Shown: positions 32,023 through 40,298 of the stretch, piece after piece
Numbering within the stretch: position 1 is the stretch's first letter
How the letters are laid out: every line of letters begins with the position of its first letter
The notes under the pieces: generated by a model
What the model was told of the DNA's origin: nothing
The model's input: only the letters and a program-made list of their open reading frames with translations
Database searches by the model: none
Translations under genes and position numbers: made by a program
Source of the DNA: Microbacterium sp. No. 7
GTDB taxonomy: Bacteria; Actinomycetota; Actinomycetes; Actinomycetales; Microbacteriaceae
Direction: 5' to 3'
NCBI RefSeq assembly: GCF_001314225.1
Contig: NZ_CP012697.1
Span: forward strand, 992,001-1,056,000
Length of the DNA: 64,000 bases

Positions 32023-33246
32023 ATGCGTCACGCTCCGCTGCACGGGGTGCGGGTCGTCGAGCTCGGCAACTACATCGCCGCGCCCACCGCCGGACGGCTG
32101 CTCGCCGACTTCGGCGCCGACGTCGTCAAGGTCGAGCGCCCGCGCACGGGCGACGAGCTGCGGCGCTGGCGCCTGTACGGCGGCGACACGTCGATGCTGT
32201 ACCGCACGATCAATCGCGGCAAGCGCTCGCTGGTGCTCGACCTGCGCAGCGACGAGGGGCGGCGGATCGTGCTCGACCTGCTCGCAGACGCCGACGTGCT
32301 GTTGGAGAACTTCCGCCCCGGCACCCTCGACGCGTGGGGACTCGACGAGGCGACGCTGGAGGCCGTCAACCCCGGCCTCGTCGTCGCGCGCGTCTCGGCG
32401 TTCGGCCAGACCGGTCCGCTGTCGCCGCGGCCCGGCTTCGCCGCCGTCGCCGAGGCCTACGGCGGCTTCCGCGAGCTCGTGGGCGAGCCGGGGCGGCCGC
32501 CGAGCCGCACGGGGGTGTCGATCGGCGACTCGATCGCGGGCATCTACGCGGCCTTCGGCGTCATGATGTCGCTGTTCGAGCGCGAGCGGCATCGCGACGG
32601 CCCGCTCGCGTCGGCCCTGCGCGAGCGCTCGATCGACGTCGCGCTCAACGAGGCGATGCTCTCGGTCACCGAGTCGCTCCTCCCCGAGTGGGAGGCCTAC
32701 GGCGTGCGACGCGAGCGCACGGGCGGCCGCATGCAGGGCATCGCGCCGTCGAACGCCTACCTCTGCGCCGACGACAGGAGCATCGTCGTCGCCGGCAACG
32801 GGGATGCCATCTTCCAGCGCCTCATGGCGGTGATCGGCCGCGACGACCTGGCCCGCGATCCCGCCCTGCAGTCGAACGAGGGGCGCTGGGACGCCCGCGA
32901 CCTGCTCGACGACGCGATCGGCGCGTGGGCGGGCGCCCGCCCGAGCGCGGAGGCGCTGCGCGAGCTGGATGCCGCGGGCGTCCCCTCGGGGCCCATCTAC
33001 ACCGCCGAGGACGTGTGCGCCGACGAGCAGTACGCCGCGCGCCGCATGGTGCAGCGCTTCGACGTGCACGACGGGGAGCGGCTGCTGACGGACGTCGGCT
33101 TTCCCGGCATCGTGCCCGTCGTGGGCGGCGAGCCGCGCGAGATCGCCTCGCTCGGCCCCGACCTCGGCGCGCACACCCGCGAGATCCTGCGCGGGCTGGG
33201 CTGGGGCGACGACCGCATCGACGACTATGAGGAGAGAATGCGATGA
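32023..33246 (+). CDS. Class III (CaiB/BaiF) CoA-transferase
   Basis: The 407-residue protein has the family start (GVRVVELGNYIAAPTAGRLL, DFGADVVKVERP), INRGKRSLVLDLRSDEGRRI and the mid-protein GVSIGDSIAGIYA, where the catalytic Asp sits. These enzymes move CoA between carboxylic acids. The ATG at 32023 has GAGGAGG 5 bases upstream. Its stop overlaps the start of an HMG-CoA-lyase-like gene (ATGA), so the pair would activate and then cleave a 3-hydroxy-3-methylglutaryl-like acid. The 246-bp upstream gap contains the inverted-repeat element. Confidence 0.92.
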   Translation: MRHAPLHGVRVVELGNYIAAPTAGRLLADFGADVVKVERPRTGDELRRWRLYGGDTSMLYRTINRGKRSLVLDLRSDEGRRIVLDLLADADVLLENFRPGTLDAWGLDEATLEAVNPGLVVARVSAFGQTGPLSPRPGFAAVAEAYGGFRELVGEPGRPPSRTGVSIGDSIAGIYAAFGVMMSLFERERHRDGPLASALRERSIDVALNEAMLSVTESLLPEWEAYGVRRERTGGRMQGIAPSNAYLCADDRSIVVAGNGDAIFQRLMAVIGRDDLARDPALQSNEGRWDARDLLDDAIGAWAGARPSAEALRELDAAGVPSGPIYTAEDVCADEQYAARRMVQRFDVHDGERLLTDVGFPGIVPVVGGEPREIASLGPDLGAHTREILRGLGWGDDRIDDYEERMR

Positions 33247-34157
33247 GCGTGCAGATCCGCGACGTCACCCTGCGCGACGGGCTGCAGCTGGTCGGCCGGG
33301 GGCTGCCGACCGCGCGCAAGGTCGAGCTCGTGCGCGAGCTCTTCGCCCTCGGCGTCGACCAGATCGAGGTCGGCTCGATGGCACGGCCCGACCTGATCCC
33401 CGCGCTCGCCGACACGCTCGACGTCGTCGCGGCGCTCGAGCCCGAGGAGCGCGACCGGCTGTGGGTGTGGACCGCGACGCCGCGCCACGTCGAGCGGGCC
33501 GCGGCGGCGGGCCTGCGCCGTTTCGCGTACTGCCTCTCGGCGTCCGACAGCCACAACCGCGCCAACCTCGGCCGGCCCACCGAGACGTCGCTGGACGCCA
33601 TGCCCGACGCGATCGCCGTGGCGCGCGAGGCCGGCGGCGTCGTGCAGCTGTGCATCGCGACGGCGTTCACGTGCCCGTTCGAGGGCATCGTGCCGAGCCG
33701 GCGGCTCGCCGAGATCCTCGACGACGAGCGCACCGACGGGGCGGTCGACGTCGTGATCGGCGACACGCTGGGACAGACCCATCCCGCCGAGGCCGGCGCC
33801 CGCACGGCGCTCGTCGCCCGGCACCGGCCGGGCCTCGGCGTCGTATTCCACGGCCACGACACCTGGGGCCTGGGCGTCGCGAACGCGGTGGCGGCCGTCG
33901 ACAACGGCGCGACGGTCGTCGACGGCGCGCTCGGCGGCCTCGGCGGATGCCCGTTCGCCCCGGGCGCCTCGGGCAACACCGCGACGGAGGACCTTGCGTT
34001 CGCGCTGCGCCCCGACTGGGTCGCGCCGGAGTCGTTCGCCGCCCTCGTGCGCCTCGGCGAGGACGTCACGGGCACGCTCGACGAGCCGAACCGCGCGCGC
34101 ACCCGCGCCGGCGCCCGCAGCGACGCCCACGCCTTCCCCTGGGTCCTCCCCGCGTAG
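33243..34157 (+). CDS. Hydroxymethylglutaryl-CoA lyase-like enzyme
   Basis: The 304-residue TIM-barrel protein shows DVTLRDGLQ (metal Asp), the metal-binding HGHDTWG and GGLGGCPFAPGASGNTATED, which carries the catalytic Cys of HMG-CoA lyases. The reaction splits HMG-CoA to acetyl-CoA and acetoacetate. Overlap with the CoA-transferase gene suggests a two-step degradation of a branched dicarboxylic acid, possibly from leucine or isoprenoid breakdown. A different acyl-CoA substrate is possible. Confidence 0.9.
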   Translation: MSVQIRDVTLRDGLQLVGRGLPTARKVELVRELFALGVDQIEVGSMARPDLIPALADTLDVVAALEPEERDRLWVWTATPRHVERAAAAGLRRFAYCLSASDSHNRANLGRPTETSLDAMPDAIAVAREAGGVVQLCIATAFTCPFEGIVPSRRLAEILDDERTDGAVDVVIGDTLGQTHPAEAGARTALVARHRPGLGVVFHGHDTWGLGVANAVAAVDNGATVVDGALGGLGGCPFAPGASGNTATEDLAFALRPDWVAPESFAALVRLGEDVTGTLDEPNRARTRAGARSDAHAFPWVLPA

Positions 34158-34233
34158 CCCCCGCGCGCGGCGCCCGGCCTCCCGCGCGCCCTCGCGGCAT
34201 CCATCCCGCCGCCCGCCCGCCCGGCATCCCTCC

Positions 34234-34423
34234 CTCGCCGAGACGGTGCCCTTCTCGCCGAGATGGTGCCCTTCTCGCCGAGATGGTGCCTTCTCCGGCG
34301 AGATGGTGCCTTCTCCGGCGAGATGGTGCCTTCTCCGCCGAGATGGTGGGTTTGTCGCCGAGACGGTGGGCACCATCTCGGCGACAAACCCACCATCTCG
34401 CGGTGGAGGGCACCGTCTCGGCG
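34234..34423. repeat. 20-bp motif array, copy 2, ten words
   Basis: Seven forward words of the type TTCTCGCCGAGATGGTGCCC follow each other at about 20-bp steps, then three reversed words (CACCATCTCGGCG and CACCGTCTCGGCG). The array fills most of the 333-bp gap between convergent genes. No gene is seen in the gap. Confidence 0.88.
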
Positions 34424-34490
34424 CGGAGCGTGGCGACGGGGGTGCGGGCGGGGCGGGGCGGGGCGGATGGCGCGCGGGGCGCCGGCGGGG

Positions 34491-35963
34491 TCAGGCGATG
34501 TTGAAGTAGGTCGCCTTCTGGTAGAGGAAGCTCTCGACGTGCTCGCGGCCGCCCTTCCAGCCGTAGCCGCTCATCTTCGTGCCGCCGAAGCCGATCGCGG
34601 GATCGATCACGCCGTAGGTGTTGACCCATACGGTTCCCGACCGGATGCCGCTCGAGACGCGGTGCGCGCGTCCCAGGTTCTCGGTCCAGAGGCCGCCGGC
34701 GAGGCCGTAGGGCGTGTCGTTCGCGAGGGCGAGCGCCTCCTCCTCGGTGTCGAAGGGGATGACCGAGGCCACCGGCCCGAAGATCTCCTCGCGCGCGATC
34801 GTCATGTCGTTGCTCACGTTCGCGAACACGGTGGGCTCGATGTAGAAGCCCTTCTCGAACTCGCCGGCGAGGCGCTGGCCGCCGCTGACGAGCTGCGCCT
34901 CCCTGCTGCCGACCTCGATGTAGTGCTGCACGCGCTCGAGCTGGCGCTGCGAGATGAGCGGGCCGATCTGCACGCCGTCGGCCAGGCCGTCGCCGATCTT
35001 GACGGTCTTGGCGAACGCGCTCAGGCGCTCGACGAACTCGTCGTGGATCGAGCGCTGCACGAAGATGCGGGTGCCCGCGACGCACACCTGGCCCGAGTTG
35101 GTGAACACGCCCATGCCCGCGCCGGGCACGGCCTTGTCGAGGTCGGCGTCGTCGAAGACGATGTCGGGCGACTTGCCGCCGAGCTCGAGCTGCAGGCGCT
35201 TGACGTTGTTCGCCGAGGCGCGCACGATCGCCTGGGCCGTCGGCAGCGAGCCGGTGAACGCGATGCGATCGATCCCCATGTGCTCCGACATCGCCTGGCC
35301 GACGTCCTTGCCGTAGCCGGTGACGACGTTGATCACGCCGTCGGGCACGCCCGCCTCCATCATCAGCTCCGACACGCGCAGCGCCGCGAGCGAGGCGTCC
35401 TCGGCCGGCTTGAGCACGGCCGTGCAGCCCGTCGCGAGCGCCGGGCCGTAGATCCACCACAGGCCCATGAGGGGACCGTTCCAGGGGATGATGCCGCCCA
35501 CGACGCCGACGGGCTCGAGCGTCTTGATCGCCGTGAAGCCGGGGGCGATCGACAGCGGCGGCGTCTGCTGGATGCCGCGGAGGCCGGTCTGCCCGGCATA
35601 GAACTGCAGCAGCTGCGACAGCCATTCCTTGTAGCCGCGCGTGCGGGCGAGCGGGGCGCCCATGTCGAGGGTCTCGATCACCGCGAGCTCCTCGAAGTTG
35701 TCGACGATCGCGTCGTGCACGCTGAGCAGCAGCTTGCGGCGCTCGTGCGGCGTGTACTGGCTCCACGGGCCCTCGAACGCGCGTCGTGCGGCCGCGACCG
35801 CGAGGTCGACGTCGCGGGCGTCGCCCTGGGCGATGCGCGCGAGCACCTCGCCGTTGGCGGGGTTGACGGCGTCGATGTACTGGCCCGAGCTCGGCTCGAC
35901 CCATTCGCCGCCGATGAGCAGCTTCTTCGTGCCCTGGACGAATGCGGGGGTGGCGATTGTCAC
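34491..35963 (-). CDS. NAD(P)-dependent aldehyde dehydrogenase
   Basis: The 490-residue protein has GGIIPWNGPLMG, the catalytic Glu in LELGGKSPD (about residue 256) and the nucleophile Cys in NSGQVCVAGTR (about 292), and ends with FGGTKMSGYGWKGG. It oxidises aldehydes to acids. The GTG at 35963 has AAGGAG upstream. Its upstream region holds an A/T-rich site (36016-36045) resembling the one before the CitE-like gene at 62155, which suggests shared control with the 58-63 kb catabolic block. Confidence 0.93.
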   Translation of the reverse strand: MTIATPAFVQGTKKLLIGGEWVEPSSGQYIDAVNPANGEVLARIAQGDARDVDLAVAAARRAFEGPWSQYTPHERRKLLLSVHDAIVDNFEELAVIETLDMGAPLARTRGYKEWLSQLLQFYAGQTGLRGIQQTPPLSIAPGFTAIKTLEPVGVVGGIIPWNGPLMGLWWIYGPALATGCTAVLKPAEDASLAALRVSELMMEAGVPDGVINVVTGYGKDVGQAMSEHMGIDRIAFTGSLPTAQAIVRASANNVKRLQLELGGKSPDIVFDDADLDKAVPGAGMGVFTNSGQVCVAGTRIFVQRSIHDEFVERLSAFAKTVKIGDGLADGVQIGPLISQRQLERVQHYIEVGSREAQLVSGGQRLAGEFEKGFYIEPTVFANVSNDMTIAREEIFGPVASVIPFDTEEEALALANDTPYGLAGGLWTENLGRAHRVSSGIRSGTVWVNTYGVIDPAIGFGGTKMSGYGWKGGREHVESFLYQKATYFNIA

Positions 35964-36015
35964 GTTCGATCTCCTTCGACGACCTCGATGTCGCGCCGGA
36001 CGCGGCGACGCGAAT

Positions 36016-36045
36016 AGCTCATATATAAAATACATGATCGGTGGA
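36016..36045. promoter_or_regulatory. A/T-rich promoter/operator between aldehyde dehydrogenase and RNase-like gene
   Basis: CATATATAAAATACATGATC stands out in this GC-rich sequence. TATAAAATA is shared with the promoter at 62091-62113. On the minus strand it reads ATGTATTTTATATAT, a form that fits GntR-type operators. Confidence 0.55.
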
Positions 36046-36114
36046 AAAAGGGAAGGGCCACCCGGTCCCGCGCCGGGCCGTGCGCCGCCGGACGCCGCGC
36101 GGGAGAATGGGCGC

Positions 36115-37497
36115 ATGACCGGTCCCGCCTCTTCCGCCGACCCCCTGCGCCTCACCTTCTGGGGCGCCGTCGACACCGTGACGGGGTCGCGCTACCTCGT
36201 CGAGGCCGACGGCACGCGCGTGCTCGTGGACTGCGGCCTCTTCCAGGGCTACAAGGCGCTGCGCGATCGCAACCGCCAGCCGTTCCCGGTCGGCGCGCGC
36301 AGCATCGACGCGGTCGTGCTGACGCACGCGCACCTCGACCACACCGGCTACCTGCCCAAGCTCGTGCGCGACGGGTTCGCGGGGCCCGTCCACGCGACCG
36401 CCGGCACGACCGAGCTGAGCGGGCTGATCCTGCGCGACAGCGGCTACCTGCAGGAGGAGGAGGCCCGCTTCCGGGCGCGGCACCGCCGCTCGAAGCACAA
36501 CCCGCCGCAGCCGCTCTACACGCGCGCCGACGCGGAGCGGGCGCTCACCCGGTTCGTCTCGCACCCGATGGGCTCGGGCATCGAGGTCGGCGGCATCCGC
36601 TTCCGCTTCCTCCCCGCGGGGCACATCCTCGGCGCCGCGCAGCTGCAGGTCGAGCACGCGGGCCGCCGCATCCACTTCACGGGAGACCTCGGCCGGCCCG
36701 ACGACCCGCTCATGCTGCCGCCCGCCCCGCTCGAGCGCACCGACGTGCTCGTGTCGGAGTCGACGTACGGCGACCGCGACCACGCGCCTGTCGACCCCGC
36801 CGAGGAGCTCGCCGCGGCGATCGATCCCGTGTGCCGGCGCGGCGGCGTCGTCATCATCCCCGCCTTCGCGATCGGGCGCGCCGAGGCGATCCTGCTGCAG
36901 CTGTCGCGGCTGCGCCGGGCGGGACGCATCCCCGACGTCCCCGTCTTCCTCAACAGCCCGATGGCCGTGGATGCCGCGGAGATCTACCGCCGCTACCGCG
37001 AGGAGCACCGCATCGACGACCGCGAGTTCGCCGAGATGTACTCGTTCGCGACGCTCGTGCGCTCGGTCGACGAGTCGAAGCTGCTGAACCTGCGCGGCGG
37101 CCCGTGCATCATCGTGTCGGCGAGCGGCATGCTCGAGGGCGGGCGCGCGCTGCACCACATCGAGGTGTACGGCCGCGACCGGCGCAACGCGATCGTGCTC
37201 ACGGGCTTCCAGGCCGGCGGCACGCGCGGGGCCGCGCTGCAGCGCGGCGACCGGGTGCTGCGCATCTTCGGCGAGGACGTGCCGATCGAGGCGCAGGTGC
37301 ACTCGATCAGCGCGCTGTCGGCGCACGCCGACCGCAGCCAGATCCTCGAGTGGATGCGCGGTGCGCCCGAGCCGCCGCGCCAGACGTTCCTCACGCACGG
37401 CGAGCCGGATGCCGCCGACGTCCTGCGCCGGCAGATCGGCACCGACCTGGGCTGGGACGCCCGCGTGCCCCGGCTCGGCGAGACCGTCGTCGTCTGA
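36115..37497 (+). CDS. Metallo-beta-lactamase/beta-CASP RNA hydrolase
   Basis: The 460-residue protein has GAVDTVTGSRYLVE, the zinc motif THAHLDHTGYLPKLV (about residue 70), LPAGHILGAAQ, FTGDLGRPDDPLM and the beta-CASP marks VSESTYGDRDH and IIPAFAIGRAE. The C-terminus has SALSAHADRSQI and THGEPDAAD. These proteins cut RNA, though bacterial members of this branch are often of unknown target. The ATG at 36115 has GGGAG 9 bases upstream. It is divergent from the aldehyde dehydrogenase. Confidence 0.92.
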   Translation: MTGPASSADPLRLTFWGAVDTVTGSRYLVEADGTRVLVDCGLFQGYKALRDRNRQPFPVGARSIDAVVLTHAHLDHTGYLPKLVRDGFAGPVHATAGTTELSGLILRDSGYLQEEEARFRARHRRSKHNPPQPLYTRADAERALTRFVSHPMGSGIEVGGIRFRFLPAGHILGAAQLQVEHAGRRIHFTGDLGRPDDPLMLPPAPLERTDVLVSESTYGDRDHAPVDPAEELAAAIDPVCRRGGVVIIPAFAIGRAEAILLQLSRLRRAGRIPDVPVFLNSPMAVDAAEIYRRYREEHRIDDREFAEMYSFATLVRSVDESKLLNLRGGPCIIVSASGMLEGGRALHHIEVYGRDRRNAIVLTGFQAGGTRGAALQRGDRVLRIFGEDVPIEAQVHSISALSAHADRSQILEWMRGAPEPPRQTFLTHGEPDAADVLRRQIGTDLGWDARVPRLGETVVV

Positions 37498-37570
37498 GCG
37501 CCGCGGCCGGCCTCGGCGCTGCGGTCGTGTGCCGCGGTTATGCCTCGTGGTCTTGTGCGCCGCGGTCGTG

Positions 37571-37649
37571 CGCCGTGCAGGACGGATTCGGGATCCCGGG
37601 CGTGTCGAGCGGATGCCAGGATGCCAGACAGGATTTCTCCTGCACGGCG
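37571..37649. repeat. Inverted-repeat element downstream of the RNase-like gene
   Basis: CGCCGTGCAGGA (37571-37582) and TCCTGCACGGCG (37638-37649) are perfect complements 79 bp end to end. It lies in the 303-bp gap between two plus-strand genes. Nothing else gene-like is seen in the gap. Confidence 0.75.
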
Positions 37650-37800
37650 CACGGCGCAAGGCGCACCGGGCACCGCGCACGGGACGCGGCGCCCGCCGAT
37701 CTCGGGGACGGTCGCGGCCGGATCCGGGACTTCGGTCTCTGCCGGGCGGGACGGCGGGACGCATAGCGTCGGCTACGTCCCTCACCCCTGGAGCGCACTC

Positions 37801-39384
37801 ATGTCCCCTCGATCCCGCCGATCCGGCATCCGTCTCGCCGTCGCCCTCGCGGCGGTCACGTCCTCGCTCGCGCTCAGCGCGTGCGGCGGGCTGCCCTTCC
37901 TCCCCGGGGGCCCCGGAGGTCCCGGAGACCCCACGACCCCCGCCTCGCCCGCCGCCGACGCGAGCGGCGCCGTCGGCTTCGACGACGTGCAGTCGGCGAC
38001 GCTGCAGATCGAGGCGGTCGGCACGTTCGTCGACCCCGAGGCCGGAGGGTACGAGGCCGCGGGCTTCGGCTCGGGCTTCCTGATCTCCTCCGACGGCGTC
38101 GCCCTCACCAACAACCATGTCGTCACCGGCGCCGGCACTCTCAAGGTGTGGCGGGCGGGCGACGGGTCGAAGACGCTCAACGCGCAGGTGCTCGGCTCGT
38201 CGGAGTGCCTCGACCTCGCGGCGATCCGCCTGCAGCCCGGCGACTACCCCTACTTCGACTGGGAGCAGGGCGAGATCGGCACCGCCGACGACGTCTACGC
38301 CCTCGGCTTCCCGCTCGGCGACCCGGTCTTCACGATGACGCGCGGCATCGTCTCGAAGGCCTCGACGACGATGGACACCGCGTGGGCCTCGGTCGACAGC
38401 ATCATCGAGCACGACGCGCGCATCCGCGGCGGCAACTCGGGCGGGCCGCTCGTGAACGCCGAGGGCCGCCTCATCGGCGTCAACTACGCCGGCAGCAACC
38501 TCTACGACCAGAGCTATGCGATCCACCGCGACGAGGTGCTCGCCGTCGTCGACAAGCTGATCGCGGGCGAGAACGTGCTGAGCCTCGGCGTCAACGGCCA
38601 GGGCCTCGTCGACGAGAGCGGCGCGGGCCTGGGCGTGTGGGTCGCGTCGCTCGCGGCGGGCGGCATCGCCGACAAGGCCGGCCTCGAGCCCGGCGACGTC
38701 ATCACGCGCATGCAGGGCATCACGGTCGGCGCCGACGGCACGATGGCCGACTACTGCGACGTGCTGCGCACGCACGGCACCGACGCGACGATCGACGTCG
38801 AGGTGTACCGTCCCGTCGACGGCCTCTACTACCGCGGCCAGTTCAACGGCGATCCCGTCGAGGCGGTGACCGTGCTCGGCCAGGGCGGCGGCGGAAGCCA
38901 GGCGACCGGCGAGTTCACCCTCATCACCGACAACACGGGCGCCGTGCAGGTCGAGGTGCCGGCCGCGTGGAACCAGATCGACGGCACGCCCTTCCAGGAC
39001 GATCGCGGCAACACCTACCAGGCGATCGTCGCGAGCCCGAACCTGCAGGCGTACCAGTCGGGCTGGTCGGCGCCGGGCGTGCACGTGCTCGCCTCGCAGC
39101 AGGCCGTGGCCAACACCAGCCCGCAGGAGCTGATCGACGAGGTCGCCTCGGGGCTGCCGCAGCACGGCTGCGTCTCGACCGGAGCCAGCGACTACGACGA
39201 CGGCTACCATGTGGGTGTCTACGAGTACTGGACCGAGTGCGGTCCCGAGAAGGCGCAGTACCTCGTGGTCGGCGCGCAGTCGGTGGCGGGCGACTACCTG
39301 GTGCTCGTGGCGGTGCAGGCGGTGACGGATGCCGACCTCGACGCGATCGACCGCGTGATCGGCAGCTTCATCGCCACGTACTGA
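37801..39384 (+). CDS. Trypsin-like serine protease lipoprotein with PDZ domain
   Basis: The 527-residue protein has a lipoprotein signal (LALSACGG), a Gly/Pro linker and a chymotrypsin-fold protease with His in LTNNHVVTGAG (about residue 104), Asp in LDLAAIRL (about 137) and Ser in RGGNSGGPLVN (about 212). A PDZ domain follows (about 255-345, GGIADKAGLEPGDVITRMQG), then a C-terminal domain of about 170 residues with several Cys. It is an HtrA/DegP-like envelope protease anchored to the membrane. A second lipoprotein gene follows 20 bp later, so they are likely co-transcribed. Confidence 0.93.
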   Translation: MSPRSRRSGIRLAVALAAVTSSLALSACGGLPFLPGGPGGPGDPTTPASPAADASGAVGFDDVQSATLQIEAVGTFVDPEAGGYEAAGFGSGFLISSDGVALTNNHVVTGAGTLKVWRAGDGSKTLNAQVLGSSECLDLAAIRLQPGDYPYFDWEQGEIGTADDVYALGFPLGDPVFTMTRGIVSKASTTMDTAWASVDSIIEHDARIRGGNSGGPLVNAEGRLIGVNYAGSNLYDQSYAIHRDEVLAVVDKLIAGENVLSLGVNGQGLVDESGAGLGVWVASLAAGGIADKAGLEPGDVITRMQGITVGADGTMADYCDVLRTHGTDATIDVEVYRPVDGLYYRGQFNGDPVEAVTVLGQGGGGSQATGEFTLITDNTGAVQVEVPAAWNQIDGTPFQDDRGNTYQAIVASPNLQAYQSGWSAPGVHVLASQQAVANTSPQELIDEVASGLPQHGCVSTGASDYDDGYHVGVYEYWTECGPEKAQYLVVGAQSVAGDYLVLVAVQAVTDADLDAIDRVIGSFIATY

Positions 39385-39404
39385 CCACGCACGGAGGAAT
39401 CCGC

Positions 39405-40298
39405 ATGATCTCGCGCATCACCCGCGCCGGTGCGATGGCCGCCCTCGCGGTCGTCGCGCTGGTCGGGTGCGTGCCGGTTCCGGGCGAGCCCGTGCCGCCG
39501 GCGGGCGAGCTGACGGATGCCGTGGCCGGCGGCGAGCGGGCCGGCGACTGGCGCACGCAGATCGACGTCGTCGACGCCCGCGTCGACGAGCTGCTCGCGC
39601 TGGCCGCCCGGCATCCCTCCGTCGGGGGCGCCGACCCCGGCGCCGCGGATGCCGGCGTGCTCGCGTTCAGCGAGCCGGGCCCGACCTCGCTCGGCGAGAC
39701 GCTGCTCAGCGGCGCCGCGGCCGTGCGCGTCGGCGACGGCGTCGCGGAGGTCAGCGCGGAGCGGGCCATCGCGGTCTTCGACGACGGGCACGGCGAGCGC
39801 TGGCACCGCGAGGCGACGCTGCGCGTGCCGCATGGCGCGGCGGCGTCGATCGTGCTCGCCGGCATCGACGAGCACCGGCGACCGGGCGGCGGATCGCTCG
39901 AGGTGCAGGCCTCCGCGTCGGGCACGGCGACGCCCCGCGGCACGCGGTACGACGTCGAGCTGCGCGTGAGCCTGGAGCTCGTCACGAGACCCGAGGACCG
40001 GACGGATGCCGGATCGGCCCGCCGCGCGCGGGCGCAGGCGTCGGTGACGCTCGCCGACGTGCCGCTCTCGGGCACCGCGCTCGAGCGGGCGGTGCGCGCG
40101 CTCGCCGCCGACGGCGCCCTGCGCGTGCAGAGCGACGACGAGCGGCTGCACGCGATGAGCGGCACGCTCATCGCCGACCTCGTCTCGGCGCTGCCGAACG
40201 TCGAGCTCCTGGCCGACGCCAAGCTCCTGGGCGACGCGGAGCACGCCCCTCGCACGGCCTCCCGCGACCCCGCGGCGCACGACGAGAGCGGCCCGTGA
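39405..40298 (+). CDS. Hypothetical lipoprotein
   Basis: The 297-residue protein has a signal peptide ending ALVGCVPVPG, a lipobox. The mature part is Ala/Asp/Glu rich with no motif I recognise. The ATG has GGAGG 7 bases upstream. Its stop overlaps the GTG of the following histidine kinase, and the protease gene precedes it, so it could be an envelope sensor partner for the kinases. That link is inferred only from the gene order. Confidence 0.78.
   Translation: MISRITRAGAMAALAVVALVGCVPVPGEPVPPAGELTDAVAGGERAGDWRTQIDVVDARVDELLALAARHPSVGGADPGAADAGVLAFSEPGPTSLGETLLSGAAAVRVGDGVAEVSAERAIAVFDDGHGERWHREATLRVPHGAAASIVLAGIDEHRRPGGGSLEVQASASGTATPRGTRYDVELRVSLELVTRPEDRTDAGSARRARAQASVTLADVPLSGTALERAVRALAADGALRVQSDDERLHAMSGTLIADLVSALPNVELLADAKLLGDAEHAPRTASRDPAAHDESGP

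Noticed and set aside
36019..39210. 1,063-residue minus-strand ORF
   Set aside because: It is the shadow of the RNase-like and protease genes, which have clear catalytic motifs on the plus strand; its composition is Arg/Ala/Val/Asp of the usual antisense type.
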